Part shown: one piece after another, positions 16,605 to 22,720 of the stretch
Layout: every line of letters begins with the position of its first letter
How positions within the stretch are numbered: position 1 is the stretch's first letter
DNA from: Thermohalobaculum sp035513135
GTDB taxonomy: Bacteria > Pseudomonadota > Alphaproteobacteria > Rhodobacterales > Rhodobacteraceae
Length of the DNA stretch: 33,466 bases
Assembly (NCBI GenBank): GCA_035513135.1
Contig: DATKCQ010000082.1
Location: forward strand, 1 to 33,466
Reading direction: 5' to 3'
The notes under the pieces: generated by a model
The model's input: only the letters and a program-made list of their open reading frames with translations
Told to the model about the DNA's origin: nothing
The model's database searches: none
Program-made: the position numbers and the translations under genes

Positions 16605-17027
16605 ATGCCCGTAACCCGCACGCTGTCGATCATCAAGCCCGACGCCACCGAGCGCAACCTGACCGGCGCGATCAACGCCAAGTTCGAGGAGGCCGGCCTG
16701 CGCATCGTCGCGCAAAAGCGCATCCGGCTGTCGAAGGCCCAGGCGGAGAAGTTCTACGAGGTGCACGCCGGGCGGCCCTTCTACGACGAGCTGACCACGT
16801 TCATGTCGTCGGCCCCGGTGGTGGTGCAGGTGCTCGAGGGCGAGGACGCGGTGGCGCGCAACCGCGAGGCGATGGGCGCGACCGATCCGGCCAAGGCCGA
16901 CGCCGGCACGATCCGCCGTGAGTTCGCCATCTCGATCGGCGAGAACTCGGCGCACGGCTCGGACTCGGACGAAAACGCGAAGATCGAGATCGCCTTCTTC
17001 TTCTCGGAGATCGAGATCGTCGGCTGA
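16605..17027 (+). CDS. ndk: Nucleoside diphosphate kinase
   Basis: This 140-residue enzyme transfers the gamma-phosphate between nucleoside di- and triphosphates. Length and sequence are canonical: TLSIIKPDATERNLTGAI at 6, the Kpn-loop region, and NSAHGSDS with the phosphorylated His117. I start at MPVTRTLSIIKPD because AGAGGGA lies about eight bases before this ATG; the extra 27 upstream codons of open frame are non-homologous. A GC-rich hairpin follows the stop before the convergent purN. Confidence 0.96.
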   Translation: MPVTRTLSIIKPDATERNLTGAINAKFEEAGLRIVAQKRIRLSKAQAEKFYEVHAGRPFYDELTTFMSSAPVVVQVLEGEDAVARNREAMGATDPAKADAGTIRREFAISIGENSAHGSDSDENAKIEIAFFFSEIEIVG

Positions 17028-17048
17028 GCGGCCGGCCACGGGGCGCCT

Positions 17049-17071
17049 CCCTCCCCCCTCGTGGGGGAGGG
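17049..17071. terminator. GC-rich hairpin between convergent ndk and purN
   Basis: CCTCCCCC pairs with GGGGGAGG around CTCGT, and the stem can be extended by one pair. There is no U-tract on the plus strand. It may serve as a bidirectional terminator or be a relative of the hairpins at 13432-13503. Confidence 0.55.
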
Positions 17072-17091
17072 ATGGGGAGGGGGGGTCCCGA

Positions 17092-17733
17092 TCATCGACT
17101 CCCCTCGGAGCCCTGCTCGCCCGGAAACAGCGCCACCCGGTTGCGCCGCGCGGCCTGAGGGTCGCGCACGAAGTCCGCCAGCACGTGCGGGTAGAGCAGG
17201 TGCTCGCACGCCAGCACCCGCGCGGCCAGCGTCCGCGCCGTGTCGCCGACCAGCACCGGCACCACCGCCTGGCCGAGGATGCGTCCGGCGTCGAGCTCGA
17301 GGGTGACCTCGTGCACCGTGGCGCCGTGCACGCAGACCCCCGCGGCGAGCGCCCGGGCGTGCGTGTCGAGCCCCTTGAACAGCGGCAGCAGCGAGGGGTG
17401 GATGTTCAGCATCCGCCCGGCCCAGGCCTCGATCAGCACCGGCGTCATGATGCGCATGAAGCCGGCGCAGGCGACGATCCCGGCCCCCGCCTCGCGCAGC
17501 CGGGCGTTCACCTCGGCGTCGAAGCCGGCGCGGTCGGCGCCGAAGGCGCGGTGATCCACCACGGCGGCCGCCACGCCCAGCGCCCGGGCCTTGTCCAGCC
17601 CCGGCGCCGCCGGCTCGCTCGAGACCACCACGGCCGGCCGCGCCGACACCCGGCCCGCCTGCATGGCGCGGACCAGCGCCACCATGTTCGAGCCGCTGCC
17701 GGAGATCAGGATGCCGACCGCTGGCCCGTCCAT
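17092..17733 (-). CDS. purN: Phosphoribosylglycinamide formyltransferase
   Basis: This 213-residue enzyme transfers the formyl group of 10-formyl-THF to GAR, the third step of purine synthesis. VGILISGSGSNM at 6 is the phosphate-binding loop, and MLNIHPSLLPLFKGLDTHARAL followed by HGATVHEVTLELDAGRI holds the catalytic Asn-His-Asp set. I start at MDGPAVGIL (17733) instead of the longer frame, whose N-terminus overlaps purM. It follows purM by 10 bp in the same direction, the usual purMN operon. Confidence 0.95.
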   Translation of the reverse strand: MDGPAVGILISGSGSNMVALVRAMQAGRVSARPAVVVSSEPAAPGLDKARALGVAAAVVDHRAFGADRAGFDAEVNARLREAGAGIVACAGFMRIMTPVLIEAWAGRMLNIHPSLLPLFKGLDTHARALAAGVCVHGATVHEVTLELDAGRILGQAVVPVLVGDTARTLAARVLACEHLLYPHVLADFVRDPQAARRNRVALFPGEQGSEGSR

Positions 17734-17743
17734 GCCGGCGCGC

Positions 17744-18796
17744 TCAGGCGAGCGAGCCGACGTAGCGCACGGCGGGGCCGTGTTCGCCCGCCAGCTCGCC
17801 GATGCGCACCACCGTCTCGCCCACCTCGCGCAGCGACCGGACAACCCGTTCGGCGGCTTCCGGAGCGACCACCAGCACCATGCCGATGCCGCAGTTGAAG
17901 GTGCGCAGCGCCTCGCCCTCCGGCAGGCCCGCCGTGCGCATCAGCCAGCCGAACACCGGCGGCAGCCGCCAGGACCCGAGCTCGACGACGGCCAGCGTGC
18001 CGGGCGACAGCGCCCGGGGCAGGTTCTCGGTCAGCCCGCCGCCGGTGATGTGCGCCACCGCCCGCACGCCGCCGGCGCGGATGGCGGCGAGCACCGGCTT
18101 CACGTAGATGCGCGTCGGCGTCAGCAGCGCGGCGCCCAGCGGCACGTCGGCGAACGGGCAGGGGTCGTCCCAGTCCAGCCCGCTGTCGGCCACGATGCGG
18201 CGCACCAGCGCGAAGCCGTTCGAGTGCACGCCCGACGAGGCGAGCCCCAGCAGCACGTCGCCCGGCCGCGTCGCCATGGGCAGTTCCTCGCCGCGCTCGA
18301 CCGCGCCGACGGCGAAGCCGGCGAGATCGAAGTCGCCCCCGGCATACATGCCCGGCATCTCCGCGGTTTCGCCGCCGAGCAGCGCGGCGCCGGCCTCGGC
18401 GCAGCCCGCGGCGATGCCGTCGATGACCCGCGCCGCGGTAGCGACCGAGAGCTTGCCGGTGGCGAAGTAGTCGAGAAAGAACAGCGGCTCGGCGCCCTGG
18501 CACACCAGGTCGTTGACGCACATGGCGACGAGATCGATGCCCACCCCTTCGAGACTGCCGGTATCGATGGCGATCCTCAGTTTCGTGCCCACCCCGTCGG
18601 TGGCGGCGACCAGGATCGGATCGCGGAACCCCGCCTCCTTCAGATCGAACAGCCCGCCGAACCCGCCGATCCCCGAGACCACCCCGGCGCGCCCGGTGGC
18701 CTTGGCGGCGGGCCCGATGCGCGCGACCAGCGCGTTGCCCGCATCGATGTCGACCCCGGCCTCGCGATAGGTGAGATGCCTCCCGCGGTCGGTCAT
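17744..18796 (-). CDS. purM: Phosphoribosylformylglycinamidine cyclo-ligase (AIR synthetase)
   Basis: This 350-residue enzyme closes the imidazole ring of AIR using ATP. It has LTYREAGVDIDAGNALV at the start, VSGIGGFGGLFDL, ATDGVGTKLRIA with the ATP-binding Gly-rich loop, DLVAMCVNDLVCQGAEPLFFLDYF, and HITGGGLTENLPR near the C-terminus. GAGGAG lies eight to thirteen bases before the ATG at 18796, which fixes the start. The frame stays open 66 codons further upstream, but that part is an antisense reading of the tRNA gene at 18916 and is an artefact. It forms an operon with purN. Confidence 0.96.
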   Translation of the reverse strand: MTDRGRHLTYREAGVDIDAGNALVARIGPAAKATGRAGVVSGIGGFGGLFDLKEAGFRDPILVAATDGVGTKLRIAIDTGSLEGVGIDLVAMCVNDLVCQGAEPLFFLDYFATGKLSVATAARVIDGIAAGCAEAGAALLGGETAEMPGMYAGGDFDLAGFAVGAVERGEELPMATRPGDVLLGLASSGVHSNGFALVRRIVADSGLDWDDPCPFADVPLGAALLTPTRIYVKPVLAAIRAGGVRAVAHITGGGLTENLPRALSPGTLAVVELGSWRLPPVFGWLMRTAGLPEGEALRTFNCGIGMVLVVAPEAAERVVRSLREVGETVVRIGELAGEHGPAVRYVGSLA

Positions 18797-18915
18797 GGCG
18801 CGTGCTCCTCTCCGCTCGCCCTCCTTTATCGCAGGCGCCGCGCCTTGGGAACCGGGCACGGAGGCCGAGCAACGTTGACCGGCGCGCCCGCGGCACGTAA
18901 TCAGCCGCCAGGGCA

Positions 18916-18991
18916 GGGCCCGTAGCTCAATGGTCAGAGCGGACCGCTCATAACGGTTTGGCTGCAGGTTCGAGTCCTGCCGGGCCCACCA
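18916..18991 (+). tRNA. tRNA-Ile2 (anticodon CAT, lysidine type)
   Basis: A complete 76-base cloverleaf with encoded CCA: acceptor GGGCCCG/CGGGCCC, D arm with CTCAATGGTCAGAG, anticodon stem GACCG/CGGTT around the loop CTCATAA, T arm GCAGG-TTCGAGT-CCTGC, discriminator A. CAT could mean Met or Ile2. The acceptor has C4-G69 and C5-G68, the pairs recognised by TilS in tRNA-Ile2, and the D loop is the shorter ileX type, so Ile2 read as AUA is preferred. It is divergent from purM. Confidence 0.85.
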
Positions 18992-19150
18992 CACAGTCTC
19001 GCTCTTCGCGCGGAAAATCCGCGTCGTCAGGATAGTGCCGTGATTTCAGCGGCTAGTGCCTCATTGAGACATGGCGGCGCCGTCGATTCCGCGCGGAGAG
19101 CCGGATTCCCGCTCCTCGCTGGCGCCTGTCCTGCGTTTTGCTCTGCGGGC

Positions 19151-19307
19151 CATGGATCCGCCCGAGAACCCGCCATCGTCGTAACGCTCGGGAGATGTGG
19201 TCCAACCCTCGTGCTTCTGACTGAGGATGGAGGATGTAGGCCGCGCAGGCCTCGCGCTGCGCGTCGAGGGAGTTGAAGTCTTGGTCCAGCCGATGCCGTT
19301 CTTCCGC
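19151..19307 (-). pseudogene. Serine recombinase (resolvase/invertase) fragment, frameshifted
   Basis: On the minus strand one frame reads AEERHRLDQDFNSLDAQRE then ACAAYIL; another frame continues SQKHEGWTTSPERYDDGGF then SGGSM. Joined, this is the conserved N-domain segment of large serine recombinases (FNSLDAQREAC...YDDGGFSGGTMERP). The break coincides with a perfect 7-bp tandem duplication (GAGGATG at 19223 and 19230), which shifts the frame. The expected catalytic start (YxRxSxxE) and the region after GGSM are absent, so only about 50 residues survive. Confidence 0.7.
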
Positions 19308-19561
19308 GCCGCGGCGGCGGAGAGGAGCGTCGTCTGGGTCCCGGAAAGTCGGGCCATGGTGAATCTCCTTCGATCAGTTCGGCGAGCGCGGAATGCGCCG
19401 CCTGCTACTGACCGAAGGCCCGAGGATCACCCAGGCCGGGCAGGCCACCGCCCCGACTGCATCGGCTGCCGTCATCATGGACGCTCTTCGGCGAGCGGAA
19501 GTCCAGTGCTTTTTGGCGTGGTACTGGGACGTTGGCGCTGATTCCACCGGTCCACGAGCGC

Positions 19562-19612
19562 CTCAGGCTCATAACCTGAAGGTCGCAGGTTCAAATCCTG
19601 CCCAAGCAACCA
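19562..19612 (+). other. 3' fragment of an initiator tRNA (tRNA-fMet), probable att site
   Basis: From 19562 the sequence has a full anticodon arm (TCAGG-CTCATAA-CCTGA), the variable loop AGGTC, a T arm (GCAGG-TTCAAAT-CCTGC), the 3' acceptor strand, a discriminator A and CCA. The variable loop and T arm match initiator tRNAs exactly. Upstream of TCAGG there is no matching D arm or 5' acceptor strand, so it cannot be a functional tRNA. Such 3' tRNA copies typically mark one end of an integrated element. Confidence 0.65.
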
Positions 19613-19727
19613 AATTACGCAGATATATCATAGACTTATAGTGCTCGCGAAAGCGGGCGCTTACCTTCTTTCCCCGCCCTTGGAAGCACTGTGGAAGCAA
19701 GAGGGCGCGAGGTGCCTCGCTTTCGGG

Positions 19728-20168
19728 CCGCAGATGCTGCATGCCCTGCAGGACGGCATCGTAGGCTTGGGTGCTCCGCGTCTCCGCAGCTTCGATCTCC
19801 GCTTTCTCGGCTGTGGTGAGATTGACCGCAAGCGCCGAGACGATCTCGCCGATCACCTGATCCTGTAGCGCGAAGACATCGTCCAAGGTGCCGTCATAAC
19901 GATCGGCCCAAACGTGATGGCCGCCGATCGCATCGATGAGCTGCGCGTTGATCCGGACCATGTCACCCTGTCGCCGGACGCTACCCTCGAGCAGGTACCG
20001 TACTCCGAGCTGTTCGGCGACCTGCTGCGGTTTTACGGACCGACCCTTGTAGGTCCAGCTCGAATTGCGCGAGATGACAAACACTCCGGAAAGTCTGGAG
20101 AGGTCGGTGATCAGGTCCTCCGTCATCCCGTCGGCGAAATAGTCCTGGCCGGCGTCGTCGCTGAAGTT
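19728..20168 (-). pseudogene. Adenylate/guanylate cyclase-family protein fragment (middle domain)
   Basis: The minus-strand frame reads DYFADGMTEDLITDLSRLSG, then NSSWTYKGRSV, LGVRYLLEGSVRRQGDMVRIN, AQLIDAIGGHHVWADRYDGT and DDVFALQDQVIGEIVSALAV. This is the domain that follows the catalytic or DNA-binding part in many alphaproteobacterial cyclase and TPR regulators (FADG(I/M)TEDLIT...YKGKSV...GSVR...RYDG...D(E/Q)V). The N-terminal catalytic domain and the C-terminal TPR repeats are missing. A stop lies about nine codons upstream of the homology, and the frame reads downstream into unrelated sequence and the antisense of the tRNA fragment. Confidence 0.75.
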
Positions 20169-20226
20169 GCTTCCTTGCGGGATTGGAAGCGGTTAGGCTT
20201 CTGCGCCAAAGGTCTGGAGGCAGGTC

Positions 20227-20400
20227 ATGGCAGGCAGTGCGCAGCAGTTGACGGTCGATGAGCTGGAGGAGCGGTTTCGCGGAGCGAAGGACGTGATCGA
20301 ACGCAGCCACTGCCAGGCGATCTGGCTGCTGGCGAAGGGGCATTCGCCGGCGGAGGTGGCGCAGATCGTAGCGCTGACGCCGCGCTGGGTGTGGCGTGCG
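20227..20400 (+). mobile_element. IS630-type transposase, N-terminal remnant
   Basis: From the ATG at 20227 the frame reads MAGSAQQLTVDELEERFRGA, then KDVIERSHCQAIWLLAKGHS and AEVAQIVALTPRWV. This is the N-terminal helix-turn-helix region of an IS630-family transposase. Homology stops near 20400; no DDE domain or second end of the element follows. GGAGG lies about nine bases before the start. It abuts the truncated upstream end of the cyclase fragment, which suggests that insertion and later deletion broke that gene. Confidence 0.65.
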
Positions 20401-20449
20401 CCCCTCGGGTTGGACAGATTGAGCGACTTTCGATTGACCGGGGCCGGGC

Positions 20450-20463
20450 TTGATCCGCGTCAA
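20450..20463 (+). promoter_or_regulatory. FixK/FNR-type box upstream of dodecin
   Basis: TTGATCCGCGTCAA matches TTGAT-N4-(A/G)TCAA. Its centre is 66 bp before the dodecin start, which leaves room for activation from a site near -41.5 with a short leader. The FixK-like protein encoded at 21259-22020 has the ExxSR recognition-helix residues suited to this sequence. Confidence 0.7.
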
Positions 20464-20521
20464 TGCAAGGCATAGCTGCCTGGGACCGGTCCGCCGATCG
20501 ACGGCGCATCACGAGGAGAAC

Positions 20522-20731
20522 ATGTCAATGACCATGCTGAAGGTGATCGAAGTCCTGGCCGATTCGGACAAGAGCTGGGAGGATGCGGCCCAGAACGCCA
20601 TCGATGATGCCGCAAAGACGGTGCGCGGGATCAAGTCGATCTATCTCAAGGAGCTGCAGGCGACCGTCGAGAACGGAAAGATTACCCGCTATCGCATCAA
20701 CGGCAAGATCTCCTTCCTGCTGGAGAAATAG
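20522..20731 (+). CDS. Dodecin family flavin-binding protein
   Basis: This 69-residue protein has the dodecin signature KVIEVLADSDKSWEDAAQ near residue 7, then AKTVRGIKSIYLKELQATVE and RYRINGKISFLLE. Dodecins form hollow 12-mers that store or buffer flavins, or related cofactors. GAGGAGA lies five to eleven bases before the ATG at 20522, giving MSMTMLKVIE; a longer frame to 20450 runs through the FixK/FNR box and is rejected. The promoter box implies low-oxygen control by the FixLJ-K genes that follow. Palindromic element copy C starts about 35 bp after the stop. Confidence 0.92.
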   Translation: MSMTMLKVIEVLADSDKSWEDAAQNAIDDAAKTVRGIKSIYLKELQATVENGKITRYRINGKISFLLEK

Positions 20732-20764
20732 CCGCTCTCGCCGTTGACCTGCATCACCGTGCGC

Positions 20765-20869
20765 TCGCGCGGTTTCGGTGGTTCCTGAACCACCGAAACC
20801 GCTCTGGCATATTGAATTTCCGCGATTTCCGAGCCGCGAAGTGCGTCCACTTCGCGCGAAATCGCTCGC
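20765..20869 (-). repeat. 105-bp bipartite palindromic element, copy C
   Basis: Same orientation as copy B. One hairpin is perfect: GCGGTTTCGGTGGTTC (20769-20784) and GAACCACCGAAACCGC (20787-20802). The other pairs GCGATTTC with GAAATCGC around CACTTCGC. The outer TAGAGC/GCTCTA ends seen in the other copies have decayed here to TCGC sequences. It lies between dodecin and the zinc-finger gene. Confidence 0.85.
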
Positions 20870-20980
20870 GCGCCACCGCGACGTGCTTCGCGGGGATGCC
20901 CGGCGCGCCGGCGCGACTTTTCCCGCCCTTCGCTTGCGCTGTGTCAAGGCCGGGCCGGGCAATCGGGCCACAATCCACCA

Positions 20981-21178
20981 ATGAGCGATGACGGTCCTGC
21001 CACCAGGGTCGATTCCAACCTGGTCCGGTGCACAGGCAATGCGGCGGCCCCGCATGCGCCGGTGGAGCTGGTGCTTGCCGCAAAAGGCGTGGTGCAATGC
21101 CCGGCCTGCGGGCGCGGTTTCCGGCGCTCCGACGCGGCGGACCGTTTCGACCCGGCAGTCTGGCCAAAGGGCGAGTAA
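20981..21178 (+). CDS. Zinc-finger (CHCC, NDUFS6-like) protein
   Basis: The 65-residue protein has the CHCC zinc set Cys17, His25, Cys40 and Cys43 in VRCTGN...PHAPVELVL...VVQCPACGRGF. This is the zf-CHCC domain of alphaproteobacterial homologues of the mitochondrial complex I subunit NDUFS6, thought to help assemble the complex I iron-sulfur arm. The start is the ATG at 20981, preceded by a purine-poor stretch. It is convergent with the fixK-like gene, and the 80-bp gap holds a 10-bp tandem repeat. Confidence 0.8.
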   Translation: MSDDGPATRVDSNLVRCTGNAAAPHAPVELVLAAKGVVQCPACGRGFRRSDAADRFDPAVWPKGE

Positions 21179-21204
21179 GGCGGCCGGCAAATGGGCCGAC
21201 ACGG

Positions 21205-21234
21205 GCCGATCCGCGCCGATCCGCGCCGATCCGG
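21205..21234. repeat. 10-bp tandem repeat x3
   Basis: GCCGATCCGC is repeated three times (the last ends CCGG) in the gap between the convergent zinc-finger and fixK-like genes. Confidence 0.85.
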
Positions 21235-21258
21235 GCGGCAGGGGCGAGGGCGTTCGCT

Positions 21259-22020
21259 TCAGGCCGCCTCGGCCATCGCCCTGAGCCGGTCATGCCTGGT
21301 GATGCACAGGTCGGTCGGCGTGTTCAGGGCGATCACGCCGAGCCGCTTCAGCTCGCTGATCTTGCGGCTCACCGTCTCGATCGTGAGGCCCAGGTAGTCG
21401 GCGATGTCGGCCCGGGTCATCGGCAGGTGGACGGGCGCCCCGGGGCACGCCCCGGGGCACGCAACAGCGCACGCAACGGGGCACGCAACGGGATCCGCGG
21501 CGCGCGCCGCGCGCGCGAGCAGGAACGAGGCGACCTTCTCGGTGGCGCTCATCCGCCCGAGCAGCATCATCTGCAGGCGCACCGCCGCCAGCTCCTCGCG
21601 CAGCGCGCCGAGCACGCGCTCGCGCAACTGGCCGTCCCGGGCGAGCGCGGCGTCGAGGCCCGGCAGCCGGTGGCGGCGAGCCACCACCTTGGTCACCGCC
21701 TCCGCCGCGTGGCCGTGCTCGATCTCGCCGCCGAGCCCGAGCATGTCGCCGGCGTCGGCGAACCGGTAGATCTGGCGCCTGCCGTCCGGCGTCAGCCGGC
21801 AGCAACGCACGGTGCCGGAGACGATCTCGAAGAAATGCAGGGCGATATCGCCGTCGAAGTAGAGCGTATCCCCCGGCCCGAAGGTCAGCTGCCGCGGCGC
21901 CTCGACGCCGGCGAGCGGCCGGCGCGCCAGCGCCCGCGCGGGCCGGGCAAGCTGGTCCGCGAGGGCCTGGGGCGAAACCTCCCGAACCGGGCGGATGGGG
22001 AATTGCGCGACGGCGGGCAT
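21259..22020 (-). CDS. FixK-like Crp/Fnr-family transcriptional regulator
   Basis: This 253-residue regulator has a cyclic-nucleotide-binding-like beta barrel (about 40-130, PGDTLYFDGD, SGTVRCCRLTPDGRRQI, FADAGDMLGL), a dimerisation helix (about 137-170) and a C-terminal HTH (201-230, TRADIADYLGLTIETVSRKI). Glu215, Ser218 and Arg219 form the ExxSR motif that reads TTGAT. The N-terminal four-Cys iron-sulfur cluster of FNR is absent, so it is FixK-like. Oddly, residues 177-196 insert a repeat with Cys at 180, 184, 188 and 192 just before the HTH, encoded by a 12-bp DNA repeat. GGAGGAGA lies five bases or so before the chosen ATG (22020). It follows the receiver gene and a palindrome that may bind FixJ. 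Confidence 0.88.
   Translation of the reverse strand: MPAVAQFPIRPVREVSPQALADQLARPARALARRPLAGVEAPRQLTFGPGDTLYFDGDIALHFFEIVSGTVRCCRLTPDGRRQIYRFADAGDMLGLGGEIEHGHAAEAVTKVVARRHRLPGLDAALARDGQLRERVLGALREELAAVRLQMMLLGRMSATEKVASFLLARAARAADPVACPVACAVACPGACPGAPVHLPMTRADIADYLGLTIETVSRKISELKRLGVIALNTPTDLCITRHDRLRAMAEAA
21433..21492. repeat. 12-bp in-frame tandem repeat x5 inside the fixK-like gene
   Basis: Units GCACGCCCCGGG (21445), GCACGCAACAGC (21457), GCACGCAACGGG (21469 and 21481) and a degenerate first unit at 21433. On the minus strand each unit encodes Pro/Ala-Val/Gly-Ala-Cys, which makes the CxxxCxxxCxxxC ladder at residues 180-192. Confidence 0.92.
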
Positions 22021-22116
22021 GGTGTCTCCTCCGGTCTGGCGCTCCCGCATCGGGGAGGGCTTCGTTCGCTCGAGACATGAGAGAACGCAGGCCGCCGGGG
22101 AGATAGTCGTGGATAC

Positions 22117-22138
22117 CCCTTATAAGGGATGTCCCTTA
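22117..22138. promoter_or_regulatory. Overlapping palindromes upstream of fixK-like gene, candidate FixJ site
   Basis: CCCTTATAAGGG (22117-22128) is a perfect 12-bp palindrome. It overlaps TAAGGGATGTCCCTTA (22123-22138), a 16-bp inverted repeat. Together they give three TAAGGG/CCCTTA half-sites about 97-118 bp before the fixK-like start, in a locally AT-rich stretch. The stop codon of the receiver gene (22136-22138) is part of it. FixJ control of fixK is known in rhizobia and Caulobacter; binding here is inference. Confidence 0.5.
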
Positions 22139-22528
22139 CCGTGCCGGCCGGCCGCTGGCCGGCGCCGCCGCGTCCGCGATGGCGGCGAGGAGGACCGCCC
22201 CGGTCACCGGCTTGGTCAGGAAGCCGCGGGCGCCGAGGGCGCGGGCGCGTTGGCGCAGGCGCTCGTCGCGGCTCGCGGTGAGCAGCACCACCGGGGTCCC
22301 GGCGCCCTCGGCGGCGAGACGCTCGAGCAGCTCCAGCCCGCTCATCCCGGGCATGTTGACGTCGAGCAGCAGGCAGCCCTGCCGGTCGCCGGCGCGCTCG
22401 AGAAATTCCTCCGCCGAGCCGTAGGTCGCGACCTCGAACCCCGCGACCAGCAGCAGCGCCTCGAGCGACTCCAGCACCGCCGCGTCGTCATCGACCACGT
22501 GCACGATCCATGCGCTGCGGCCCTGCAT
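22136..22528 (-). CDS. Single-domain response regulator (receiver only)
   Basis: The 130-residue product is a complete receiver domain with no output domain. VHVVDDDAAVLESLEALL holds the acidic pair Asp13/Asp14, LLLDVNMPG gives the phospho-acceptor Asp56, and Thr84 and Lys106 complete the active site. It closely resembles the FixJ receiver next door (VLESLEALL, YGSA, FLE shared), so it probably arose by duplication. It could be phosphorylated by FixL and act as a phosphate sink, or inhibit FixL as FixT does. It has only one Cys and so lacks the multi-Cys cluster of Caulobacter FixT. It lies between fixJ and fixK in the same direction. Confidence 0.88.
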   Translation of the reverse strand: MQGRSAWIVHVVDDDAAVLESLEALLLVAGFEVATYGSAEEFLERAGDRQGCLLLDVNMPGMSGLELLERLAAEGAGTPVVLLTASRDERLRQRARALGARGFLTKPVTGAVLLAAIADAAAPASGRPAR

Positions 22529-22548
22529 GTCCTGTCCCCCCTCTGGGC

Positions 22549-22588
22549 CACCCGGTCGCCGTCACCCGATCGCCGTCATCCGGTCTTG
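22549..22588. repeat. 14-bp tandem repeat x2.9
   Basis: CACCCGGTCGCCGT (22549), CACCCGATCGCCGT (22563) and CATCCGGTCTTG (22577). It directly adjoins the 36-bp hairpin repeat in the gap between fixJ and the receiver gene. Confidence 0.85.
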
Positions 22589-22682
22589 CGGCGGCCCAGC
22601 ATGTGCCGCCTCCGTCCGTTCATGCGGCGGCACGGCATGTGCCGCCTCCGTCCGTTCATTCGGCGGCACAGCATGTGCCGCC
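22587..22682. repeat. 36-bp hairpin-bearing tandem repeat x2.7 between fixJ and the receiver gene
   Basis: Copies begin at 22587, 22623 and 22659 (the third is cut after about 24 bp). Each contains GCGGCAC/GTGCCGC-type arms around AGCAT (one arm base differs in copy 1), so three small stem-loops form in a row, linked by CTCCGTCCGTTCA. In the minus-strand transcript they lie between the fixJ stop and the receiver start, where they could separate expression of the two genes. Confidence 0.9.
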
Positions 22683-22720
22683 GCTGGGACCCCCGGCCAG
22701 TCCGCAATAGCCCCTACCGC

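Larger units (their letters stand above)
18992..20180. other. Low-coding scar region of degraded mobile DNA
   Basis: Between the tRNA-Ile2 gene and the IS630 fragment I find no intact gene. The recognisable pieces are a frameshifted serine-recombinase segment (19151-19307), the 3' part of an initiator tRNA (19562-19612) and a cyclase-family fragment (19728-20168). The stretches 18992-19150 and 19308-19561 show nothing I can name. Codon use and base composition are less uniform than in neighbouring genes, and 19612-19645 is distinctly AT-rich. Confidence 0.65.

Noticed and set aside
18797..18994. Upstream extension of the purM frame (protein start MWWARQDSNLQ)
   Set aside because: This is the antisense reading of the tRNA-Ile2 gene, a well-known annotation artefact. 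A ribosome binding site and family homology place the purM start at 18796.
19562..19612. Calling the initiator-tRNA piece a functional tRNA
   Set aside because: No D arm or 5' acceptor strand is present, so it cannot fold into a tRNA.
19393..19641. Plus-strand frame of 82 codons ending through the tRNA fragment
   Set aside because: Its recognisable part (NLKVAGSNPAQ) is the sense translation of a tRNA 3' half, and the rest has no family signal.
22587..22682. CRISPR array
   Set aside because: The 36-bp units are directly adjacent with no unique spacers, and there are no cas genes in the window.
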